Shown: positions 38,601-46,861 of the stretch, one piece after another
Layout: the number at the start of each line of letters is the position of its first letter
How positions within the stretch are numbered: the first letter of the stretch is position 1
DNA from: Hirudinaria manillensis
Lineage: Eukaryota > Annelida > Clitellata > Hirudinida > Hirudinidae
Direction of reading: 5' to 3'
NCBI GenBank assembly: GCA_034509925.1
Contig: CM067529.1
Coordinates: 8,373,501 to 8,437,500, forward strand
Length of the DNA: 64,000 nucleotides
Translations under genes and position numbers: made by a program
Notes under the pieces: model-generated
Told to the model about the DNA's origin: nothing
Databases searched by the model: none
The model's input: the letters and a program-made list of their open reading frames with translations, nothing else

Positions 38601-40413
38601 CAGCTCTAGGGTGCATATGGCAACACCACTGATAATTTTTTCTATTGGCAACAGCTAAGGAACTGCTACAGAAAAATTCTACGACTCTACAACAAGAAAT
38701 AATTGTTTATAAAAATAAACAATTTTGTGTCAAATTGTTACTAAACATTCGTGTCCGTTTTGTGAAATGTGACGCTAGCTAATCAACATTCATTTATGAA
38801 TAATTCTTTGAAGGCATCAACATTAGTTAAATAATGGCAATCAATATTTTAAAACAAATGACAATAATAAAACATAATGCTTCTGATAACATTATTAGTT
38901 ACATGTTTATAAGCATTGCTTTATGTCTTTGTTGAATAAATATTTGACAAAAAGTATTTTATAATCTCTCAACCTATTTAGATTGGCAGGTAAATTAGTT
39001 TTAATAACAAACTTTTGATCTCGGTTACAATAAATGTATTAGGATACTTGTACCTCTCTTTAGGTGAAACAGAAACCTTTTACCTAAGGCACCCATATCA
39101 CATGCTAAGTATATTTATAAAATTATAGCTCACTTTTATGTGTTGTTGGGCAAATTTATTTGGTGAGATGAACATTGCTGACAATGCTGCAAGGATCTTC
39201 CCAGGATCACCAAATGCAACCACCAAGCTAATAAGAGAGGAACATGCCAGGGAGGCTATGGTGTCGCAGGATTCTTTGGAATTATCAGGTGGAGGCTCAT
39301 GAATCTGAGAAAGGTCCATGAGGAGACTGTACAGTGATTCTGTTCAAAATGACTTCACTGTCTTAATATGACAAAAAGCTGACTGCAAATAGCATAGATA
39401 ATGATTAAATGATCGGAAATTTTAATGACATGCCTATTATATCGATTGGTTCATTTTTCAAACTTTCAGGCTGTTGACTTTGGAGAACATTAAACAAAAC
39501 TTGGAGACTCTTTGAGCACAAATTAGGGTGAGTTAGGTGAGTTTCTCTAATGAGTTCATAGATTCCACTCAATCCCACCATTACCATCTAGAGATTGAAT
39601 ATTTGTTTATAATAAGCAACTTTCAAACAATGACTGTGTAACTACTTATTTATAATATTATAAATTAGTAATATTGTTCTTTGGTAATGGTACTAATGGC
39701 ACTGCTAGTGGTAATGAGTCATGGGCTGCATGAAAAAATTGAACCTGCAAAAGTTAATTGAATTTGAACACAAAAAAATCAACCATTGTGAATTTCAACT
39801 CTGCACAAACAGCTAAAAACACATTTATATTATTATCAAATTAAATTAAGTATTAAAAAGCCTGATCATCAAATTATAATATATAACCTTAGGCAATTTT
39901 GAGATGTTTTCACTGCCTTCACCACTAAAACTTAAAGTATTATCATTGATACAACCATCACATTTACTGCTAGAATATTTTAGACATTTCCTCTGCAGGT
40001 AATCCTCCATTACGATCTGTCTGATAGAGGCATATACTGAAAACTTGGAAGGGTTTTTGGGTATTTCCAAGTAAAAGCATTTCCGTTCTGAAGCAACTTC
40101 CTAGTTAATCAACAAATAACTGTCTCACATTACACGTGTAAAAGAATCAAACGCACGTACGATTCCAAACCTTGTTATCCTTTAGCTTTTTTTCATTTCG
40201 TTTCCTAGTTTTGTTACTTGTAAAGGTAATTTTTATAAATTTAAATACAATTGCTTTCCAACTATAGAAGTCCCGAAAGACTTACCTAAATTCTGAAAAG
40301 GATGCAGGCTTGTAAAAAGTGTAGAGTTTCTCTTTGAGAGAAGGACCTTCGAGAAAACTTTCAACATTTAAAAATCCTTCCATATACCCCGCACCAAAAT
40401 GATCGCACTCCAT
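10161..40413 (-). CDS. MYCBP2: MYCBP2 / PAM / Highwire / RPM-1 E3 ubiquitin ligase, near-complete gene of about 57 exons
   Basis: This is a giant RCR-type E3 ligase that in animals controls synapse and axon development. Domain order matches the family end to end: N-terminal helical region, RCC1-like domain, two PHR domains, filamin-type region, SH3-like repeats, MSPS-AEC-RA segment, DOC domain, B-box-like zinc site, RING and the C-terminal TC domain. Exons worked out from splice signals include 39888-40100, 39434-39587, 39134-39339, 37009-37266, 35922-35987, 35774-35867, 35562-35632, 35350-35494, 34971-35246, 34677-34844, 33765-33941, 33577-33633, 33382-33490, 32433-32539, 32252-32347, 31989-32120, 30696-30777, 30393-30504, 29969-30038, 29613-29744, 29393-29540, 27929-28098, 27460-27585, 27179-27306, 26984-27075, 26772-26906, 26327-26519, 25958-26188, 25577-25751, 23731-23818 and 10161-14649. 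The stop at 10161 follows [10 protein letters not shown], the family's exact C terminus. The first exon (ATG at 40413) is less certain because its phase does not match exon 2. Confidence 0.93.
16172..18835 (-). CDS. MYCBP2: MYCBP2 exon block: filamin-type domain and two SH3-like repeats
   Basis: Exons near 18630-18830, 18390-18568 and 17930-18258 encode the filamin-like fold: [26 protein letters not shown], the [10 protein letters not shown] strand and [24 protein letters not shown]. Exons near 17737-17848 and 17215-17504 encode the first SH3-like repeat, [19 protein letters not shown] and [16 protein letters not shown] with [12 protein letters not shown]. The block near 17009-17142 and 16172-16336 repeats the pattern with [10 protein letters not shown] and EEAWCLAES. 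The duplicated order matches MYCBP2 of other animals. The 670-bp intron between the last two exons contains a locally GC-richer stretch (about 16700-16910) of unknown origin. Confidence 0.85.
20283..23614 (-). CDS. MYCBP2: MYCBP2 exon block: second PHR domain and following central region
   Basis: The exon near 23318-23600 encodes [15 protein letters not shown]. The second PHR domain spans exons near 22803-23016 ([21 protein letters not shown] and GFYVGGEG), 22593-22729 ([14 protein letters not shown] and RFNKPV) and 22290-22475 ([18 protein letters not shown], then [14 protein letters not shown] and [11 protein letters not shown]). These are PHR hallmarks that in MYCBP2 help bind partners. 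Downstream exons (about 21655-21815, 21266-21537, 21085-21207, 20810-20900, 20655-20750, 20285-20468) keep [25 protein letters not shown] and PGTSGGR, collinear with other MYCBP2 proteins. Confidence 0.85.
24180..24670 (-). repeat. Dispersed decayed coding repeat, copy A (intron of MYCBP2)
   Basis: Read on the minus strand, this block aligns with 57470-57950 on the plus strand. Shared stretches include ATTTGTTGGATTATAT, GATGCTG and GTGCACTGAT, and at protein level INxxFVGLYxE-I-E-WxA and GAL-FEIV / CALIFAIV. Both copies contain stops. I do not recognise the parent protein. It lies in the 1.75-kb intron between 23818 and 25577. Confidence 0.6.
25577..27585 (-). CDS. MYCBP2: MYCBP2 exon block: first PHR domain
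   Basis: Exon 27460-27585 ends in NRFE and joins 27179-27306 to give [20 protein letters not shown] and [17 protein letters not shown]. Exons 26984-27075, 26772-26906 and 26327-26519 continue with [40 protein letters not shown] and [18 protein letters not shown]. Phases agree at every junction checked. Exon 25958-26188 ([19 protein letters not shown]) and exon 25577-25751 ([13 protein letters not shown]) lead to the inter-PHR linker. Conservation of the PHR loops is very high. Confidence 0.92.
27680..27862. mobile_element. Tc1/mariner-type MITE with TA duplication
   Basis: A 183-bp element is flanked by TA on both sides (27678-27679 and 27863-27864). The left end CAGTAAACCCTGT and the inverted right end CAATAAAACCTGT form imperfect terminal inverted repeats, and the GGGACA motif recurs inside. 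The size, TA target and CAGTAAAACCTG-type terminus are typical of mariner-derived MITEs. It lies in the MYCBP2 intron between 27585 and 27929. Confidence 0.75.
28494..28990 (+). pseudogene. Degenerate Tc1-family transposase fragment
   Basis: Conceptual translation over several frames gives a Tc1/mariner transposase core: [16 protein letters not shown], then an SVMFWG-like stretch, [13 protein letters not shown], a broken SPDLNPIENLW equivalent (CPPDPADPL), and [21 protein letters not shown]. Frameshifts and stops abound, so it is inactive. It lies antisense in the MYCBP2 intron between 28098 and 29393. N-terminal DNA-binding sequence was not identified. Confidence 0.75.
29393..37266 (-). CDS. 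MYCBP2: MYCBP2 exon block: RCC1-like (RLD) beta-propeller
   Basis: Eighteen short exons encode RCC1-type blades. Visible repeats include ALFKVGSGF (37009-37266), [21 protein letters not shown] and [10 protein letters not shown] (34971-35246), [19 protein letters not shown] (34677-34844), [29 protein letters not shown] (33765-33941), a cysteine-rich insertion [19 protein letters not shown] and [19 protein letters not shown] (33382-33490 and 32433-32539), [13 protein letters not shown] (31989-32120), [19 protein letters not shown] (30696-30777), [24 protein letters not shown] (30393-30504) and [18 protein letters not shown] (29613-29744). In Highwire-type ligases this domain regulates signalling partners (family knowledge). 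Confidence 0.9.
30778..31988. other. Long MYCBP2 intron with no identified content
   Basis: This 1.2-kb intron is much longer than its neighbours. It contains a 68-codon plus-strand frame (31176-31382) without a recognisable motif. An old insertion is likely but no terminal repeats were found. Confidence 0.4.
37267..39133. other. Largest MYCBP2 intron, 1.9 kb
   Basis: The largest intron in the gene. It holds locally GC-richer patches near 37860-37940 and 38130-38300 and around 38540-38620. None translates to a transposase or RT that I recognise, and no inverted ends were found. Confidence 0.4.
39134..40413 (-). CDS. MYCBP2: MYCBP2 N-terminal exons
   Basis: Exon 39434-39587 encodes [20 protein letters not shown] and [15 protein letters not shown]. 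Exon 39134-39339 encodes [12 protein letters not shown] and [19 protein letters not shown]. Both match the MYCBP2 N terminus, and exon 39888-40100 precedes them. The intron between 39434 and 39339 starts with GC, not GT (TAG|GCATGT), and joining there restores the conserved ESLYSLL. A likely first exon with ATG at 40411-40413 (40286-40413, GTAAGT donor) ends with two spare bases while exon 2 starts in phase 0, so either a small exon is missed or the true start differs. Confidence 0.75.
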
Positions 40414-41109
40414 CACAGAAATCCTAGTTGAGGCCTGAATCCATCCAAGAACCACATCCGCGAAACGGAAAATTCTTTAGCATAATTTATGTATTTTACA
40501 ACAGAAGCCACAGCGAAAGCAAATTAAAGGCTAAACTAAAGAAATTATTAAATACCAAAAGTCTCGCATTATTGTAAGCTTAATTCATTATTCATTCGGC
40601 TACCTTTTCAGCTAAAGCAAGTTTACCTATCACATTCTAAAAATTCACCTCAACTATGGATCCTCTTCTCTGAGTCATTTCCATCGTTTCCCTATATTCG
40701 CATATCACCAAAGGTTCGAACGACTTACGCCAGTTTCTGCAGCAAGAACTGCGGCGGCAATGAAAATTCTTAAAATTATCAAACTGATTATCTCTGTTGT
40801 GCGACTGTGCGAGTACTTTTGATATTATATTTTGAGCAAGATGACTACGGCAACATAAACAGAGAAGTCATCCTCCTCTACCTTATTATGTCACCTTTAA
40901 CGGCTGGAGATTTGATCCTCAGCATTAACAAGACAAAAATGATCCTTGAGTAAATTATGCATGATGTAAAAAGCAAAAAACAGGTTGTCAACGATCTTAT
41001 TTAAGTTTGCTTTTTCACAAAATCCAAGAATCCAGCCTTTTCTGGTGGATTGGGGAGGACAAAACAACCTTCAGACAACCTGACTTGATGCTTTGATTTT
41101 TGATTCTTA

Positions 41110-41440
41110 ATATTCAGAAGGCAACGTCCGTTCAGGGTATGGGGAATGCACCAAACAATGTCGGTAGGAGAGAGACTAGACTAGAAGCAATTTCTGTCAG
41201 TAGTTGTTTAACACAAGGAGATCCTTATCTCCTACGCGCCAACGACAGGTCAATTGGTATCACCGCAGGCTCCAGATCAGAAAAGAAATTTAACTAGAGC
41301 CTTCTCGGATGACATCGCTTTATTGTCACCAACTGATGTTGGCATGGAAGTGATGCTGAGGGAGTTGGAATCGGAATTGACCAAAGACTAGTCATGAATC
41401 TTGACAAATGCTGAGATCTATTTTTCAATACTTTTTGTCA
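41110..41440 (+). pseudogene. Fragment of an R2-like reverse transcriptase
   Basis: Across two frames the translation shows CLTQGDPYLLR (equivalent of the RT motif G-x-x-QGDPLSP) followed by RAFSDDIALLSPTDVGMEVM, which is the F-x-DD catalytic box region, and LRELESELTKD. Stops and a frameshift show it is dead. It lies between the MYCBP2 5' end and the hAT element. Confidence 0.7.
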
Positions 41441-41944
41441 ATGGACACCGTTACTGCAGCTTTATAGCCAGAATCGAATTCCAATTTAATTAATTTCACC
41501 AGTTTTAATTATTTTCTACTTTTAATAATATACAACAACTTGTCTAAAATGAGAAAATGGCAAAGGCTAATGTACTCATAGAAAGTAGTCTTTGGCATAA
41601 AGTTTTTTTGAATTGCACTTCAGGCTTAAAACACGAAAACCATTTCATGCAGTATGTCTCTCATTTTGCAGGCGCATTCTCTGCTTTTAATTATGTTAAT
41701 TAATGAGAAACTGCATTCATGTCTTATTATGTTCTAGTGACCAAAATTAAAGCATTTCATGAGCAAAGGGATGATTCATTGCATATATTTTGTAATTTAT
41801 TAAAAGCAGTTATTTATGATTTCAACTGCTTTCTATTTCATATCCTTTGGTGATCCAGATCTGGAGCGGGCGCTGCCATTTGAATACCCTTAAATCGAAC
41901 GACAATTAGAAATCTAGTGAACAATAAATAACAAGGGGCGCTAC

Positions 41945-43041
41945 TAGTGATCGACCGGGGCGACAATTTTAGCCGGGACCGGGGCCGGGACCGGGGTAGG
42001 GGGAGCGGTTGCCGGGGGCAGCCTGGACCGGGGTTCAGGCGGGCCGGGGTTAGCCGGGGCCGGGGTTGGGGAGGCCATCTATAATAACGTTAACTAACGG
42101 TGCTTTTATTCTCTAAACATGTTGTAAACGTCAAATAATATATAAGTATGCTTATTATGTCAAAAAGATTCTGTAAAACCTGTAATAAAAAAAATTTTCA
42201 CAACGACAACTCTTCCACGCTCCGTTGCGAAAACTTAGAAAAACATTAAATCGTTGATGGAATCTCATGAAAATCAAATCTTATTGAATACTAATTGATT
42301 ACTGTTTTGTGAAAGCAATAGTGATGAGAGTTAAACGGTAATTTTTTTAAAACTCATAGTTTTAAGGACATCATTCCAGGTTCCACCCGATTATATTTAT
42401 TTAACTCCATCGAGTTAAGGAAACTTTCTCAGGCTCCTTTCGATGGGAGGGTGCCTGCATCTTGTTCAGGATCAGAGGAGGGTCATTCAAGCAAGGACAA
42501 CGACCTATGGGAAGAAGTATTGAGAGAAGAAGCTTCCGAAATTACGGGAAAGAAAGCACCCGAAGCAGAGAGGGAATTGGAGGCTTACCTTTCACAAAAG
42601 CGCATAAATAGAACGGATGACCCACTGGCCTACTGGAAAATTTACAAGAGCGAGTTACCAGGCTTGGAGAAGCTGGCAAGGATTTACCTAAGCCCACCTC
42701 CCAGTTCAAGTGATAGTGAACCGGAGTTTAAAGTGGCACAGTCTATTTGAAAAGGGACAATTAGACTGTTGCCCAAAAATGTTGAAACTTTAGTATTCAT
42801 TAAGTATAACTTAAGAGCTCTATCGTACTCCACTAATTTGCCGGCTGTACCTGAGGACTTTAACTCTCCGAACGATATATTTTATGATTCGTCGGATGAT
42901 GAATAAATTTTATTTAAGTTGACAAAGCTAAAAATTCGACTTTTGTTTACCCCCGGCTAAACCCCGGTTGAATTTAAGCCGGAGCGGGACCGGGAATGTT
43001 AAAAAGCCGGGACCGGGGCCGGGTTCCCCGGTCGTTCACTA
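41945..43041 (+). mobile_element. hAT-family DNA transposon, deletion derivative with perfect 8-bp target duplication
   Basis: The element is 1,097 bp. The left end TAGTGATCGACCGGGG and the inverted right end TAGTGAACGACCGGGG form a terminal inverted repeat with one mismatch. The 8-bp sequence GGCGCTAC occurs immediately outside both ends (41937-41944 and 43042-43049), the signature of hAT integration. Subterminal regions are GC-rich CCGGGG arrays. Inside, a frame at 42451-42750 matches the C terminus of hAT transposases. Clean ends and an intact duplication suggest a fairly recent insertion. Confidence 0.92.
42451..42750 (+). pseudogene. hAT transposase C-terminal remnant
   Basis: The frame contains ELEAYLSQKRINRTDDPLAY with WKIYKSELPGLEKLARIYL, the conserved hAT dimerisation region (normally ending in P-x-x-S-x-x-ERxFS). 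Here the terminal SERVFS-like motif is replaced by a serine-rich stretch. The DDE catalytic core and BED finger are absent, so the product cannot transpose alone. Confidence 0.8.
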
Positions 43042-43175
43042 GGCGCTACACCAGATTAGATTACCAACAGGACCGTATCTGGTCTGAAAGGAAGGATCTG
43101 ATTCGATTTCTGTAAGCGCTTTAACCTGGTTTAGCTAAGCGTTAAAAGCGGTACCATATTACATACAGACGTACC

Positions 43176-43194
43176 GGGGGGGGGGGGGCGGGGG
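43176..43194. repeat. Poly-G tract
   Basis: Thirteen consecutive G followed by C and five G. Such a run is prone to assembly error and G-quadruplex formation. Confidence 0.8.
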
Positions 43195-44022
43195 ACATGT
43201 GTAAGTAGGCGGCTTATTGAGTGGGTAAAAATAAAATATAACAAATTTGAAGTTATATCTACTAAATTTAGAGTGACAATATAATTTTTTGAAATTGTAG
43301 GCAAATTTTGCATAACTAAAATGTTTTAGATTTTGTTTCTCATGGCAACGACGTTGTTTTGATTTGCCGACTAGAAATTGACTTGGAATACGTTCAAAAA
43401 TCGCTTTGGCAACTTAGTTTGTACGAATTTGTTTATTTTAGAAGATTAATTTGACTTCTGAATTGACATGTTAAGTAGCGACTTGGTGGAAATAGATATT
43501 AGAAAAATTATGAAGCCATAGTATTAGTATCATACGTTATTAACCTAGAAAGAAAAACGAATTGAAGATTTTATTAGAAGACATTTCTGTAAACAATAAT
43601 ATCCACTATACGATATAATTATAGAACGAAAAGTTGGTGTGTTACCTACTATTCTATATTATATTATTATGTAACGTAATAATGTTTTTGCTAGCGTGAA
43701 TATGGTAAAAATTAAATATGGTAGAACGACTTGCTAATTTGCTCTGATTGTTGATTTTTTATTCGACGCTTTGATTGCTTTGTCAAAAAAGTATTTTATG
43801 GTCTTAATGATCTTAATGCATCAATGACTTCTAGTGAGAAAAGTCCACATAAAAGCTACAAATAATTGCTTTTAATTGCTGTTTTAGTGAAATTGATATT
43901 AAATGTTTATTGTCTGAATAGTTGAATAGTCTAATTGTTAACATGTCAAATGTGATTTTATTAATTTACAGAAACTTTTCTGGAGTAGATATTAATTTTA
44001 ATTGGTAGGATTTTATTTGAAA

Positions 44023-45878
44023 ATGGCTTCAAAGAGCATTGCATCTAGAAAGTTACCTGCATTGGTTGAACACAAAGCAAAAAGAAATCATAAAAAAGTG
44101 AGTCCTTATGGTTTTGAGTTAGATAAACTAATAAAAGTATTTAAAGATTTAATAAAAACTTTTCTCTCTTTTAGAAAAATGAATTGATCTTAAATGCTTC
44201 CATGATTTCGCAGCACAATAATAAAAAGAAACCTAAGAGGTTGGTTATTTTTAAAGTAATTCCGAAAAGTTGATCAACTTCACATGACTTGGAGTTTCAT
44301 GGATAATATTAAAAATGTTTTATTAATCGATGTATAGTTTCATTTTGTAATAAAGATTATTGTAATTTCAGAAACATGATACCAATCAGTGAAATTTCAA
44401 GAGAACTTGATGAAATGAAAGATGACGTAATAACCAAAAGCTCAGAAACAACAAGGCAATTCTCAGTTATGGATCAATATATTCCCAGTCAATCTGATGG
44501 GAAACTATATGTGGAAAAGAAAGGTTTAGCATTGTATAATAATTCACTGCTCTCTTGGGGTAGACCATTGATGTACTTTCAGGTAAGTTTCAAGCTAAAA
44601 ACAAATCAGATATGGAGAAGAAAAAGAAACAAGTCATACAGTTAACTAATGAAATGTGGAATGAAATATCAGATTCATCAACCATTAAGCAAGCTTTATT
44701 GTCTCACAAAATATTTAAAACTGTGAGGAAACTAATTATCAACATTTGATTCCCATTGTACTATTTTACTTTATTTTATTTTAATTGAACTTCAGATGAC
44801 AGTTTTCATTAATTACAATAATTTTTATTTAACTCCCTTTACTCCAAACGATTAATTAATGTGCCACATTAATTTGAAAATTCAAAATTATTTTACTGGA
44901 AAGTAGAAATTATATATATAAATATACATTTATATTTGGTTTCAAGCTCACTATCATATTTTACTTTCCTTTTATATGTATATATAAAAATAAAAATTTT
45001 GCAACAGATAGATATATAGAAGTAATAAATAATTAACCTTTGAAGCAGGACTCCTTATAGTTAGATCAATAAATAATAATTTCTAGAATATGTTTGAAAT
45101 AACACTTTTGAATGAATTTTTCTCATCAGCTAGCTTTGTTTGTCCACGGATTGTTTTCTGGAGTTGCTTTATGGCAAATTGTTTCGACATTTGTTTTGAT
45201 CCAAGGCGGCACAAACAACTTCCTAACTAACTACTCCGCACTTTCAATGCCAATCCAATGTTGTTATTATTTTTTCTACATAATCTGCATAACATCTGTG
45301 CTTGACAGGTGAATATCAAGGTATCATCTAAGTATCTTAGATTTATTTCATACAAGATGGCTTTTGCAGGTATGATGTTTTGGACTCAACAGTTGACTTC
45401 TTCAGAAAATCTCTCACCCTCCAAAATGGTGCAATCTGCATTATTTTCTACATCACAGGACTTATCATCAATCTTTCCAGTTACAAGCTTGATTCTTATG
45501 TTTGGGAACATCACAGAAATTCAACTTTCTGGTCAAATATAAAGGTATTGGTCCATAGCCATAGTTGAGTCAACAAGCAATTCAACAAATGTTTGAAACA
45601 AATAAGCTTTATTGAAGAATTATTAGTATTATTTTAAACTGACTCCATCTATCCCAAAATTTGGCATTTACTGTAACTGGTTGGCTCTATCTGATATTGA
45701 TTTACATTAACATTTATAGGATAACGAGGCATCAGGAATGTTACAAGTTTGGCAGATTTTAAATCTCATTCGGGGTTCAGCAAGCATCCTGGGATGGTTC
45801 ATAATCTCCCTCCGACCTCTGACAGACCACTTCACAAAGTCATTGGACCTCCTTAAAAACAAAGCATCTCAAAACTAG
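44023..45878 (+). CDS. TMEM237: TMEM237 homologue, ciliary transition-zone membrane protein
   Basis: Seven exons join in frame to 314 codons plus stop: 44023-44097, 44175-44239, 44372-44523, 44583-44722, 45130-45308, 45370-45544 and 45720-45878. The N-terminal half is polar and lysine-rich, with the family stretches DDVIT and YVEKKGKFQAK. The C-terminal half holds four predicted membrane segments, starting with LALFVHGLFSGVALWQIVSTFVLI (exon 5), then YYFFYIICITSVLDR, NGAICIIFYITGLIINL and GSASILGWFIISLRPLTD. TMEM237 acts at the ciliary transition zone with other MKS/JBTS proteins (family knowledge). At 314 residues it is shorter than the human protein of about 400, mainly in the disordered N terminus. 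It is convergent with DNAJA3. Confidence 0.88.
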
Positions 45879-46861
45879 TGGAAATTGGAAATGAGAACCT
45901 ACATATGCTGATTTTGTAAATTCAAACAATGCAAGAAGTTGTGTAATGGCATCCCAAAATTTAATGCCCATTTCTTGTCTCCTATTGCCCATAAATTGAA
46001 AAAATATCACATTCAAACAATAGCCACCTAAACGAGCTCAGTAGGTTCACAAGGTTTTCATAGATCCAACTATTTCAAAAGCTGAATTTCAGCAAAGCAG
46101 TTAAGCACACAAAACAACTTGTCCAATTTTTCACTTATAAATCACTTTGCTTTCAACTGATTGGACAATTATCTACACTGTAGTCTACAGGCCCCAAATT
46201 CATCTAAAAGCAAACCTCAGTATAAAACTGATGAATTCTCCACAGATCTGCCTGATTATATTTTATTTGTCAATGAAATGGGCCAAGTTTAAGTTCACAT
46301 AGATACGAAATGCCAAACAAATCCCAATAAAGGCGACTTCAAGTCCAGGAAGCAATGAGTCAATCGTGAATGACAAACATGCATCATTTGTAGAGCTCAA
46401 GCACCATGAAGGTAATCACCATTCTCAGTTCCAATAATAGTTACTGTCATTTAATTCCTGAAACCGAGGAATACCACTTCATGTCAAATTCAAAATTATT
46501 AAAATTACTAATCCAAAATTAAAAGCATTCATCATACCATACTAAAAAATTTTCTAACATTGATTTCCAACTGGCTAGCTATAGAAACCTCCCTAGAAAA
46601 CTCAATTCAAACAGTACCTTTCCAACACATCACTAAGCAATGAGGTCAAAGTAACTAAAATTCTCAGATTATCTACAAAATTTGAGTTCTTTTAGCTTAG
46701 ATTATCAAAGCAGTTCTGTAAGATGGTTAAACACCATACTATTTCTGTAGCAACACCAAATAAGAATAACTTCCACATAAAAATTACTTCCCATCATGTT
46801 ATCAATTCTATATAAATTTCCATTAACTTCTAAAATGAATTTAGAACCAACTTGGAATCAG

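Noticed and set aside
43176..43194. Poly-G run as a functional G-quadruplex regulator
   Set aside because: It is an isolated homopolymer not placed at a promoter; an assembly or slippage origin is more likely.
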